This document shows, one piece after another, positions 39,755 to 54,000 of a stretch of DNA of 64,000 nt (its first letter is position 1; every line of letters begins with the position of its first letter). This stretch comes from Sipunculus nudus (lineage: Eukaryota; Annelida; Sipuncula; Golfingiida; Sipunculidae). The position numbers were made by a program, and so were the translations under genes. The stretch covers positions 23,507,714 through 23,571,713 of the forward strand of contig CM049320.1 in assembly GCA_026874595.1 (NCBI GenBank), written 5' to 3'. Under the pieces are notes generated by a model. That model did not search any database. It was not told where the DNA came from and was given only the letters and a program-made list of their open reading frames with translations.

Positions 39755-42700
39755 CTTTGTTTTGTCAAGGAACTACACACTATAAACCAACAAAGGAAAC
39801 TTGATCTTTAAATGTAAGCAGCCGTCCTGCATGTTATAACTTGATGTGCCGGTGTAAGGAATTCAGGTAACCCCCATTTAATATTAACCCCCCGTAATCT
39901 GTTACCCCCGGTAATCGGGAATCGATTTCAGAGTAACTTCCTTCCTTAGTCTGAACCTGATCTCAGGTTATAAACGCACTGTGTTGTTTACCTCCACACT
40001 GATTTAATCTAAAAATAAATTTGATTTTTAATTCCCGTAAAGCATGATGTATTATTGCAATAAAACATGTGAAAATATGAGATTTAAAATCCTGGAAACA
40101 GTCTGTGAAAAAATTCAGTTGTCACAATTTTTTAAAAATTATTTTGTTAATTATATTTATTTTGACTCGTACACTTCGATAATTACTTGCAAACATAAGA
40201 AATACACAGATTCTACCTAATATAAGAATGTCAAATAAAAGAAATTAGAAGATCTTTACTTGAATAACTCAAAGAAAATGAACTGAGTTGTTAGGGTAAT
40301 CTTAAATCGTGGGGGGTAATCTAAAATCGATTCAAGTTACCGGGGGATAATCTTATTTCGCTACACTGGTATTCACCTATCCATTATTCAGATTTCCATC
40401 GCTATTATCATCATTTTTTTTCAAATTAATGTACCAACCCTTGTTTTTCTGCTCTGGCCTATTGAAATCAGGTGATAAATGCTTTACCAAAACTTCTAAT
40501 TGAATAAGAAAATATACAAATATGCTGATTAACTTCATTGCCGGAGCTGACAATGCCTCAAAGCAGACACTTTGAAGCCTAATGGAATAGAAACAGAATT
40601 ATAATCAGAAATAAATTTTAGACAAACTATGCTTATAAAGCAGACCTCCTTTATGTTCTTGCTGAGTTATTATAGAAATACATCCATATAAGACATGATC
40701 AGAAGAATAAGAGATGGTATTTGTCTTAAGGTCACGGAGTAAGAAATCACATTCAGATTTTTGCATTCAATTCATTTCGTGGTAATTAACTTGGGATGCA
40801 CGACTGTGAACCTATTTCCTCTGATGTTAATTGCTTTAAGATGCCAAATTTTGCTTCTGACTCACGGAAAATGTGATTGATGCTTAGCGGACAAAGTTTG
40901 TCATTCATTCAAAGAGCGTAGAACCAGAGCGCGTATTTTTTAGTGTTATCCTTTCGAGATCTGCAAATAGTATTTTGTATTCAAAGAAAGACTACTATTT
41001 TATCGATCGAAGTACGCGCCCAGGAAACAGAACTTCTCCCTTCAGACTCTGGGCCGCTTTTATCTTGCCGTAATAAATCTTCATCCAAAACCTAATTCAA
41101 TGAGATGTACTTGAAGCCACATTAGAATGACTAGAGATAGACGCCGGAGAACATAGGTGTCGTTACTGGACTAGGCTTCAGAGCTGAGGGGTCAAAGTTT
41201 AACCCCAACTTCCGCCAATTTTAATCCCCCGTACTTGTTTAACCTTCATCCTTTCAATATCCAATATCGATATTCCATATCCATACCGCCTCCACCAGGA
41301 GTTAAGGCGATCATCCCCGTTCGTGTGTGTTTGTGTGTGTATGTGTTTGTTCACAACATAACTCACGCCATCATGGACGGAATCACAGTTATTTTCAGGA
41401 CATCTCAAGAACGGGCCAGTGAAGAATTAATTAGATTTTGCTGTGGTTCCGGATAAAATAAAAGTTTTAATCACATTATGACCGAAAGGTCCGTTCGAAT
41501 TTTGAAGATTATTATCACTAGGTCAAAACATGATCCTACTGCCAGTATATCGGGCTATGCGATTTAAAAAGATATGGTGGCTTGCGGGCTTCTCAACTTC
41601 GCTGGTGTTTAACTTCCTACATCTCCTTATACGCGGAGACCCTGGCTACTAACCAAGTACCTTGCCTCAGAGCCATATAAGGTCTACACGCAAGCCCCGC
41701 TACCTAGAAAAGTGATTCTATATCCCCACACTGACCCAGTTGACCGCCTACTTTATTACCCGGGCATTCATTGGTAAGTCCACTCATAGTGTAGAAGGGG
41801 TGTACCCATTTAAGGGTATATATGTTGAACAGAAAACGCGTGTATTCTGAGGTGATTTATTGCAGATGTGCGGAAGTTGAATGATCACCGCCCTTTGCAA
41901 AATTCTATTTCATCAGATGTCCTTATGAAATATGGCGAGATCATTTTTGCAGCCCCTAATGTTATAAACACATGAATATTTACCCAACGACGACGTCTGA
42001 TATCGGAATAGGACCCGTTAACTTTTAATAATGAAACTTGCCCTTATGTAATAAGATTAGCAACTGAGCCGGCTACAGACCACGAGTCGTAAGGACTGGA
42101 TAGTATTACCACACGATGTTACCTTTGATATATGAATTATACCTTAGCCTTTAATGCCTGGACAGTCGAGTGGTGAAACGCTCGGCTCTCTCCGCTGGCG
42201 ACTCGGGCTCAAACCCCGGAGTTTCTATGAGAGTGGGTTGTAGAGGCCCGTCTTAGGTCGGTGGTTTTCGCCAGGTCCTCCGGTTTCCTCCACCTCTGCA
42301 GACTACCGAACTCCACCATCTGTGCCATGGAGAGTGCCTCGTATTAGTTATCATAGCTAGTTGTACAATCCATGTAAAATAAATAAAGTTTATAATGTTT
42401 GCTTCCAAAGTGCCACATTGGGTCTTGGTCCGCAAAAATTACTTTGCCGAAAATAATACGCATATGCATCAAAAGCACTCTGATCTCATATCTATAGGAA
42501 AAAACACTTACTTCAACCATGTGATAATACTGCCAATATCGCTGCGTTACGTCATGTCCCTTTTTATAATAAAAGCTACGTTACCTTTAAATTTTAGTTT
42601 TTTTTCTCCGCTTTTCCGTCCAGTCATTCACATAATCCTAACCGGACAATTTACTTCGAAATAAATCAACACAAATGAAAGTAGGATATAACATTCATAT

Positions 42701-45018
42701 AAAAAAGAAATATAACAACATTTAATATTCTCTTTGTTTTAATGAAATCTATGTTATGTATTTGTTTTAGGTTTGTGTATGCTTCCTCATGAAATCTCTG
42801 GCATGATCCTATATCCAGGTAATTCACGTCGTGATTAATCAATAAAAGTGAAAGAAACAAATAACAATCACATAAAAAAATTGGATACACCATCTTGAAG
42901 TCACGCAGGTTTCCCCTGGCAACGGCTGGCTGCATAAAAAAGGTGTAGGCGTTTTCAGATCTGAGAAAAATAAATAGCAGTTCTGGTCCAGCAGTGTGTT
43001 GTAGTCGTGTAACAGTGACAGTCATACGGATTAAATGGCGTGACCAGGCACCAACTCTTTAAGCCAGCTATTCACTTATATTTTCTGTAGGATTTATGTG
43101 AATTCTGGCTTTCTATGCGTACATAATTTTGGTAATGTTGGGAATTTCTTTTCAGAAACGTTCTTATAACTGTTTAACGGAGGTAGAGCTTGTTCTATCC
43201 ACGAGTTCTTAATAAATATAACAATGTTGATAAACGGAAAAAGACATGCAACTTAAAGTGGTTTTACATATGTAAAGAAGCTGAGAGACGACTAATTGCA
43301 AACCGCCCTTGCAAAACTCTGCTTTGTCTGACTTTTTTTTGGTGGGGTAACCGCCTCCATTTTTTTATGCTGACTTATCGAATTCTAAACCTAAGTACGT
43401 TCATCTGCAGAGTTTCCATTTCGGTTTCGGACTACTTGTCAGGGCGGTAGCACTCGCTTCCTATCATTTTAATTTTGTATCCTGGTGTCTACCGCACCTG
43501 CGGGTCCTAGGTGTGTAATCCAACCCATTGCTGAGTCATAATACCGAGGTACCCTCCAAAGACGCACTCGTATGTGAGTGATACACGGCTTTGGGACACA
43601 GCCTTCCCATTGAGCCTGCAGAACGCCCACCCAGGGGGCCGATCGTGAAAAACTTCACCGCCACGGCTGAGATTCGAACTCACGGTCTCACGGTTTTGAG
43701 TCGTGCGCGCTACCCCTGAGCCACAGAAGCCGGTTTCTGGTTGGTCTGACTTACCGCCAGATGTCTTTATTGAATATGTTTGGATTATATTGACGGACCC
43801 CCGACATGTATAATTAACCCGGGGATATAAATAAGATACGAACAGCCTGTGTTGGATGGATTCGGCGTTTTATGGCCTCAATCGCTGCGTTCACACTGCA
43901 GACATCCATGCTTATATCTCCGGACTGGTTTGACATATCTTCCTGAATATTATGTGTTAAGATCTCACATAGCCCTTAATCATAAAAGAAACTGGTGGCC
44001 CCACCGGCTACCAATTTTTGCACAGCGTCCATCTATTCGTTTGACTTGGACTAAAATCACTCATATCTCGGCAGTGGTTTGACTTATTCACCTGAAATTT
44101 GGCATGTGTATACATCCTGGATTGCTTTCTTTATTTTATGACAGGTGGCATCACCTACAATCATGTTTACGTGGCAGACTTCCATGCTAATATGTAACAC
44201 ATCTAACTCTATTTCCCCTTGCCACTCATTCCATGTCTCACTTCACCCGTCCTACTCTGATTTTGGTGGATGCACGTTGTCGCTTGTCGACTACCCGTAT
44301 TCTATTTTTCAAAGGGAATGTTTCTCAAGTTTACAGTGTGTGTTAAGAGCGTTCAGCGTAATATAATTCTAACTAGATTCGATCTGAATATAATCTAGCA
44401 GAAATAAGGACTTTTCAATTTCAGAATCAAATGCCTAACACTAATATGTTAAGGTAATTAGAAATTTAATATTTTAATATGAAAATTATTTGGGTAAAAG
44501 TGATACCTGCCTCTGTCAGACATGTTAACACCACGTAACCACAAGGAAGGGAAAGCCGTTTAAGTTTTTAAAAATCAAAAGTCATTTATACAAAATGTTG
44601 ATGGGTGGCTGTTTTTTTAGGTTTGTCCGCCTCAATAGTTTGAAGACAGTTTTTGTTTTTCACGAAGCTTATGGAATAAAAATGACTTTACATGTTAAAT
44701 ATATGTTTCATCCATCTCTTGTGGAATAGAGACTGCCATAAATGAAGTTTATACCAGGGGGACGCTGTAAAATACTAGTGACCCGACATGTTGTCATATT
44801 CCTGTACATAAAACTACATGAACGCCATACATATTTCATTTTCCTGCTGAACAGCAAATTTACGGCGTTCTCACTGGGACCGAAGTTCTTTTTTTATTAA
44901 AACCAAACATATTTCTTTATACTAATGCATTCAGACTATAGGTACACCCCAGTCAGTTAAGTCAAGTTATGCTTGCCACACACACACATATATATATATA
45001 TACATATATATGTGGCAA

Positions 45019-45061
<43 letters not shown>

Positions 45062-48007
45062 AGAGACGAGATTTAAATCCAGGCGGATTTTAAATTCGCC
45101 TAGACGAGATTGCGATTGTGATCTCGCCTAGGCGAGATTGCGATTATGATCTCGCCTAGACAGATTTTAAACTCGCCTAGACGAGATCACAATTGCAATC
45201 TCGCCTAAGCGAGATTTAAATCCATCATGGAGCAGACCAGGATTGTAATCTCGCCTAGGCGAGTTTAAAATTCGCCTGGTATCATCCAGGCGAGTTTAAA
45301 ACCCGCCTGATATCAATTAGGCGAGTTTAAAATCTGCCTAGGCGAGATTAAAATAGTGATCTGATTTAATTTCCTAATATATTATGCATTGTAATTGACA
45401 TATGAAAGATGTTTTCAGTCATATTTTCAATATTTTAACACTGAATGGTTATATATAGTTCACAGGTTATGTATTTATTAATATTTACAGAATATTATAA
45501 TATAAATGTAATAATTAACATTAATTTTGGAAATGGAATTATTAAATAGGTATTTGATTATTACTTGCACCTTTGATGTGTTTCAAGTGTCTACAGCATC
45601 TATATCATACCAATTTTTGCTAAAAATTAATTAATCTTTACTTTCTACCAAGTTTTCTTAACAGCCTTTGAGTTGTAAAAATCACTAATAATTTATACCC
45701 AAAAAAAATAATTTGTAATTGTATTTAATATATGGCAATTAGAGAGTAACAAGAGGTATATTGAAGCACATTTATGAGATATTATGAAGAGCAAATCTTG
45801 GGGGGGGGGGAAATGTCATCCACTTTCATACTGAATCAATCATTGATAGATATATAGATAGATAGATAGATAAGTCTAGATAGATATTACTTCATTATTT
45901 AAAGAGTATATTACACATTAACTAATACACAATACATAATATATTAGGAAATTAAATCAGATCATTATTTTAATCTCGCCTAGGCAGATTTTAAACTCGC
46001 CTAAGTGATATCACTGTGTTATCAGGCAGATTTTAAACTCGCCTGGATGATACCAGATGGATTTTAAACTCGCCTAGGCGAGATTAAAATCCTGGCCCGC
46101 TCCATGATGGATTTTAATATCGCCTAGGCCAGATTGCGATTTTGATCTCGTCTAGGCGAGTTTAAAATCCGAATAGTGTATCAAAGTCCATCATAAATAC
46201 TGATACCCTACATATTTTGTACCATAAGCGTACTTTTTTTTGACAGTTGACTGTTGAATACCTGGGTGAAAAGAAACATTTGAGCTAGATCAACCAACTA
46301 ATTTGTTCTGTTAGTCCTGTAAGGATTATCAAATAGGATGATTGTTTATGTTAATGTGTAATATACTCTTTAAATAGTGAAGTAATATCCATCAAGACTT
46401 ATCTATCTATCTATCTATCTCAGCTATCTATCTATCTATCTATCTATGATTGATTCAGTATGCAAGTCGACTTTTTCCCCCCGATTTGCTCTTCATAATA
46501 TCTCATAAATGTGCTTCAATATACCTCTTGTTACTCTCCAATTGCCATATATTAAATACATTTACAAATTATTTTTTTGGTATAAATTATTAGTGATTTT
46601 AACAACTCCAAGGTTGTTAAGAAAACTGGGAAGAAAATAAAGATTAATTAATTTTTAGCAAATAATTGGTATGACATGGATATTGTAGACCAGATGAAAC
46701 ACATCAAAGGTGCAAGTAATAATCAAATACCTATTTAATTATTCCATTTCCAAAATTAATGTTAATTATTACATTAATATTATAATATTCTGTAAATATT
46801 AATAAATATATAACCTGTGAACTATATATAACCATTCAGTGTTAAAATATCGAAAATATGACTGAAAACATCTTTCATATATCAATTACAGTGCATAATA
46901 TATTAGGAAATTAAATCAGATCACTATTTTAATCTCGCTTAGGCAGATTTTAAACTCGCCTAATTGATATCAGGCGGGTTTTAAACTAGCCTGGATGATA
47001 CCAGGCGAATTTTAAACTTGCCTAGGCGAGATTACAATCCTGGTCTGCTCCATAATATATTTTAATCTCGCCAAGGTAAGATTGCAATTGTGATCTCGTC
47101 TAGGCAAGTTTAAAATCTGTCTAGGCAAGATCACAATTGCAATCTCGCCTAGGCGAGATCACAATCGCAATCTCATCAAGGCGAATTTAAAATCCGCCTG
47201 GATTTCAATCTCGTCTCTGACCAAGTATATACAGTATACATTTTTGCTGCCCTTGAGTATTATAAAGAGGGCCAATGACTGGGTTACCAATTTTCTGAAT
47301 ACAAAGATATGAAATATATGCCTATCTTTTGGAATTAGGATCACACTGAGCACTGGCCTGTGCCTGAGTCGTTTCTTTTGTTATTCAAACTGACAGTATT
47401 ACTGATACAAGGACGGCATTTATTCAGGAGAGAGATATAAAAAGGCAATTAAGGTTTTATCCCGTCCTTGAGTATATACGAAGTACAGCGACCATGATAA
47501 ACAGATTTAGTTTATTCTAAGCTCTAAATACAAAGATATGTCCTATTTTCCAACCGTTTGGAAATGGGATGGCTATAAGCATTCTTATATAACCGAGCCA
47601 TTTCTTTGGTCATTCAAGCTGACTGTATTGGTGATCTATAGATGGCATTAATTCCAGATGAGAATTCGAATTGCTGCACGGTCAAATATGTGAAGGCTCA
47701 CGATTTTGCTTAACTGCCATCCTCTTTCCTGGCGTAGGTGATTAAATTAGCTTTTATTCACGTCTGTTCAAGGAAGAATCATGGTTTTGTCGTTGCTGTA
47801 AACATCATGCTCCCATTCATACCAAACTTGCACTAACCATGAACACACAGTATTGTTGAATCATCTGTTCTGTCAACAAAAGGTTTACACATAAGTAGAA
47901 TAATGAATTTAGTTAAAAACACAAGGCATATGTAATAATTATATGATATAACTTAAAATGACCTATATCGCTTTTATTTCGATTATTTCTACGATATTTT
48001 GAAAAAT

Positions 48008-48043
<36 letters not shown>

Positions 48044-51000
48044 CCGAAAACGGATAAAAAATGTATACAATGTAACGAAAAATCTATATTATTTTCCGAT
48101 TTTTTTGTACATGTAAATGTTTGTACATACATATGGGTGTGCATCAGTATATATATATATTTCATAATTCCTTGTTCTTATAGCTTGTATATATATACAC
48201 ACACGAACATAAATATATATATATATATATATTTACCTGCATGGCCATGTATACGGTATACATGCAGAGAATATGGCTCTGTGAATTAAAACGCAGAGCT
48301 CTGGCCCGAAAGTGAGTTCACTTCAGCATAAAATATCTTTGCTTTGCTGTCATTCATGACCCGTATGAACATATTCAGCTATTTTTAAAAAAGCAATGTA
48401 CAGTCGCCATGGTAATTTCTATCCCCGGCTCTGATATATCGAAGGCATTTCTTTGGTGGTCCAGGTGGGCGGTATTGGTGATAAATAGACGGCATCGATT
48501 TGGGAAGAGAGTTATACAATATACTCCCACTGGCTTTTTACTTTCTTGCTTAAATGTCGTCCTTTTTTTATCTTCGACTTGAGAAGTGAATAAGGGATTC
48601 CCTGTTGTTTTGAATAACAACTAGACGTTTCTTTGTTGCTGTACAATTAAAGTCTTCAATTTTTTACAGTAAAAGACCCCCGGCGACGAATTCCTATGAA
48701 GGTTAAAAGTGAAGGCCACTGACGTTTTACTTTCTTGTTCAACTGTCACCCCTTATCTTTCTTCGTCTTCGGAAGTGAATTAGGGCCAGTTCCTCAATTT
48801 TTTAAACAAGAGATATTGTTATCCTCTTTGCTACAAAAAAAAATCTTCCAAGTTAATTTTTCCGTCCAGATGTGACTTTTTCATGTCTTTATTTGTAATT
48901 TTTTTAAACCATTTAGATAGTTCTTTTCATACTGCCATGAGCTAATAGGATCCTGCTTGAATACATAAACATAACAGATATAGATATAATATTTAATATA
49001 ACCAAATAGTTATACTATTACGTTATACTAAAATAACATTTTACAAAATACCAACTCTGTGGAAAAATTCAACGTCTTGAAATACTGTTCAAGAGAAAAC
49101 TATCGTCAACTAGTGTTGCAGTCAATTCCATACTATCCGAGTCCGAGTGCAAGTCCGAGTCCAGGCTGGTCGAGTCCAAGTCTTTTATATGAGGTTCGAG
49201 TCCAAGTCCACCTTCTTGCAGTCTGAGTACGAGTCCGCGTTCAATAACTAATATATCATTTAAAGAAAATTAAAAAAATTAAAATTCTAGAAAAATAGTG
49301 TATTTTCGTGATAGTCCATGCTTGCTTTTTTTACTTTAATGTTAAATTACTTTTGACTAGAGATCTGTCTTATTTGGATATTCATAAGGGAATTCAACAT
49401 TTGCCAATTTAATTGTCTTTGAAATATTCTGTCAGAAGTTTATGAACATCGAAGCCTTTTTGGTGTGTTTTACAATATTTTCTTCAGAACACAAGGGACA
49501 ACGTTTGTTTACTGGATTCGAGTTGGACTGGACCTGATTTCTCGAGTCCACACACGCTTTTTATTTGAATGTGTAATTACATCTGTAGAGCTAAAACTGA
49601 TATATCCTTTTTATAATATTATATATATAGTTATGTCTTTATAGCATTTGAAAGGGTTTTTTTCTCGGACTGAGTCTGATTTATCGAGTCCTTTCCTCTT
49701 AATCCGAGTACATGTCTGAGTCAGTTGACTCGAATCCAAGTCCGGACCCTGGTAGAATGTACCAAACCCACATATTATACCTTCACTAAGTGTGTGCCAA
49801 ACAAATGCTGGCAATTTAGTAAATCAAACCAAGAGGAATATGTGTCAAAGTGGGGAAGGTGAATAAAAGGTCAGCTCTATAGTTGAAGGCGGCCCTAAAT
49901 CCCAGTGAATGACTCGCATTTAACGGTACAGATGCATTTGAACAAAATGTTATGGTGATCCGGATTTGCATCAAAATTGAAGACATTTTGTCATGGGTGT
50001 TCCATTAATCATTCATAAAACATGAAACATTCATAATAGACTGAGTAAAGTGGCTAACGGACAAACCGGCCATACAACCATGCAACCAAGCAACTAAACA
50101 ACGTCGACAAAAACGCAAGTAAAATAACTTGGTTGAATACTTTTGATGGCTTTCTATTCGCGAGGGCTTCAAAATCGTGGTATTTACGAAACAGTGATTA
50201 TCGCGAAAATAAAAAGTTCGTGAATAAGACGCCACATCAACACAGTTTTACAGTCCTTTATAATGTTCCCTCATTCATATCTCTTAATTTGACGTTATCC
50301 GTGAAATAACTTGAGAACGACGTGAAAACAATATTTATTACGGAAATACAAACTGGCTGGCATGACTTGCCGCCATGTTTGTGCTCAAGTGACTGCCGTC
50401 CTTGACCTTCGTCTTAGTACCGTACATACTTATTATAATAAAAGTTACCGTAAAGAGTCTGTATATTATAACCCGTTCCAAGGGCGTCGAACGTCGAAAG
50501 GCAAATATTTGTGTTACCCGTGAATCACAGACTGATATTGTGAATTGTATCAGATATTGTACATTATCTGTCAATAATAGGCCTAACTAAGAAATTCCAC
50601 ACGCTCGAGTTACAATTGTGTCCTTGTTGTTTATGTTTGTTTAGTTTTTTAAGGGTATGTAAATAAATTCTACATTTATGTAACGGTATATTATCTGGGT
50701 AATTTACAGTGGAACCTGTCTGAAAGAGAACCTGTCTAACAAGACCACCTGTCAATTAAGACCAGCCGTAAGTTGAGTGGACCGAACGCATTCTCGTTGG
50801 CTATAATTGACCTGTCTAATAAAACCACCTATGAATTAACCCCACGGGTAGTCCTATTACACAAGTTTCACTGTATTATATGTTTATGGTAATATACGGG
50901 AAACACTGACAAGATCAAAATCGCGAAGATTTTACCGAGCGAATATGAAGCCAAAAACAATATACAACATTGCTGATGATGTGATGTTAATCTGTCTAAA

Positions 51001-54000
51001 TTACGGTATAGAAGGTGTATATCTTCAGGTAACCATATTTTGAATGTTTTTATCTTAATACAAGAAAATTGTTCATCTTTGTTTCAGAATATTTGTTACG
51101 CTGTATAACTATGACAACGACACAAAACTGCCGAGCGCCTTCACGGTCTTGACATTACGTATAAAGAGCCTTATGACGTCAGACGCTGGACAGTACGTCT
51201 GTAAAGTCACACGAGACGAAAAGGATTCGCGGGAAAGAAGTATTTACGTACAAGTCTCACGTAAAGGTAAACTCACGTGCTTTTATATTATATGATAGAA
51301 TATTGACTTCAGGGATCAACATTAGTGGATCACAGAAGTTTCAACCTCAGAAAATAAATATAATTCTTAATTTTCCTTGTGGATCTAACAACCTCCATTC
51401 TAAATGGTGATTTATCTAATTTACAAATTAAAATTGTTCATATTCAGAAGTCTGTTTTGTTTTGGACTATATGTACTCGCCTTCTGCTATGTAACAGTCT
51501 CGTTTCATCCAGGCGTTGTATCTACCGCACCTGCGGATCAAGGGTGTGTAGTCATCCACCTTGATGATTTATAACACCATGGGAGCGCCACAGATACACT
51601 CATTTGTGAAGGATACACGGTTGTTAGGCACAGCCTTTTCACTAACCTGCAGTCAGAACACTCAACCTGAGTTGGCCGACATTGAAAATCGTGAAAATTT
51701 TGTTATTTAGAACGGATGATGTCATAAGCCTAGTTCCGTTCCGTTGCCGATATTAAAGACCGCTTATGGTAAAATAGCGAATAAACTATAGCTGACCATT
51801 TTCTTTCGGACGGTGTGAGAAACGAAACAAATATATATATATATGGACAGGAAATAAACCTCCAGGCAAAAGTGTTTTCTTTTTTTTTTATCCTATTGAA
51901 TCTATATTATAAATGACGGAGGTCGCACTGGATTTTTGTCATGGAACTCCCTGTGGCCACGCCTAGGATGTGCACGTTTTTGTACTTGATCTATCAGGGA
52001 TGATGCAACGTGTGTCCACAGTTTTTTTTAGCTCCTTTCAGTCATAAAACGGTCACCCTTCTTTCGTCATCCTTCCGTAAAGCCATCCATTACCGCCGCA
52101 CAAACCGTAACCGCTGGATCTAGAATCTTCTAACTGCACATCCATGGAAGCCCCTAATAAATTTATATTGAAAGCTGAAATTAGGTCACTGCGACCTATA
52201 TCCTCCCGAGCTATGCGGATTGTTTGTGCATCACAGAATAATTGGAAAATTCAAAATCTCAATAATTAATTCATGGAAATCAATTATTCTTACCTTGCTT
52301 ATTGATCATGGACAATTTCGTCAGCTGCTGAAGACTGGTGCTGCCACCTGTATTTTTATCTATTTTTGAGACCATCAAATTACAGCAATTGTATCAGTTT
52401 CTCAGCTGTGGTTTCATCTAGTATCCTGAAATGTTGTAAATCTATTGATCAGGATTATTTTTATCAGCTCCTGACCACTGGAGTTGCCGCCAGTATTTTT
52501 TGGTATTTTTAACGCATTTCCCCCTCTATTTTTGAGATTGCCAAATTACATCAATGGTATCTCTTTCTCAACGGTGATTTCATCTGGTATCCATAAATCT
52601 TGTGTGTTTATTACCCCACCCCCCCCCCCCCACCCCCCCCAAAAAAAAAAATCTGTTGAAGTACGGCATATCTTACCCTCAAATTGGACACACAGTTGTT
52701 TAAACAAAGTTCTAGGATAAGATGATGACCCAGATCTTCAAGATCAGATCAGCCGAATTATATTTCACCAATAACTTTGAAAGTATTGCATATTTTCTCA
52801 TCAATTTCGACCCACCTGTATTTTCCACCGTGTTCTCAACTGGTGACCTTGACCTTGTTCTATAAGTTCCATCCTGCCGAATTCTAGGATTATTGCAACA
52901 TTTGTAATCTTTGAAGCGCTGAATATTTTCCCCTCAAATTTGACACAACATATGTTTCTATATTTTCTCCTTGATATGTAAAAAAAATCGTGACCTTAAC
53001 CAGTTAAATTGTAGTTCATCATCTTTAGGATTTCTTGTGAACGTTATAACTTACATTTTGTCCTCAATAAGACAAAATGTTTCAATCAAGTTCTCGTTGA
53101 AGTTTGATAATTGGTGACGTTGACCTTTATCTTATTCTTCTCTTGCACAGCCTGTAAAGACAATGATTGGATTCAATATTCATAAATGTGTACCATCACT
53201 TAATGAAGACCATTGTTGACTTTAATGTAGGATGCCAATGTTAAGATCACATCTAATGTTAATCTCAGTTTAGCTTTCAGATGATCATATTCATGTTGTA
53301 ACTGTAAGGTTAAATGTTATGCTATTCAATTTGGCGTCATGACCCATCGGTCACTTGTTCATAATTTCTCTATTAATCCAGAGATTTTGAAAATTATTTT
53401 CGAAGGGGCTATCGGAGAGCCATGTGTCGGCAACTACGATTTTGTATCAAGAGAAAAGCAATTTGTTACCCTGAGGCCTTAGTTTACTATAAATATTATG
53501 TTATACAAGTAAAATATAACCATTTTTAAGTCATAGCTATATATTTATACACAGTGGAACCCTGATCTTGCGACCACCCAACAATTACGACCACATATAT
53601 ATCTTGGTTCCGAAAAATTGTCAGTGTTATTCCAGTGATATACGACTCAGAATTGTATCCACTACTATATTTAAAATTACCGGCCCATTTTCTTTTAAAT
53701 GTCACACGTGGCCATTGCTTTTAGGGTATGTGTGCGGGTTTGAGAGTACTGACCTGTGTGGGTGGAAGAGACTTGACAGTGACACATCCAAGCCTTCCTG
53801 GGAGCGGAGGAACGGCACAGACCCACAAGTCATCAGTCGGGGAAAGGGGCCTCGTTTTGACCACACCTACGGGCCTGTAAAAACAATAGGTAAGAGAACC
53901 GGACTCCACAGTCCATAAGGTATTGCTATAATCTGTTCCGCATACATGGTAGCCATGGACATTTTCCCCATTGTCCTGTTAGCAAGGCCTTGGTAACTAC

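Larger units (their letters stand above)
7045..51087 (+). other. intron 1, 44,043 bp, splitting the Ig domain
   Basis: The intron begins GTAAGT and ends TTTGTTTCAG, phase 2. The Ig fold reads straight across the junction (C-strand tryptophan in exon 1, F-strand DAGQYVC in exon 2), so no missing coding exon is needed between them. The interior is dominated by mobile elements, tandem repeats and microsatellites, annotated separately. I found no convincing nested host gene on either strand. Confidence 0.8.

Noticed and set aside
45059..47219. Protein-coding transposase inside the foldback element
   Set aside because: No open frame of useful length or DDE-type motif is visible in the arms or spacer.
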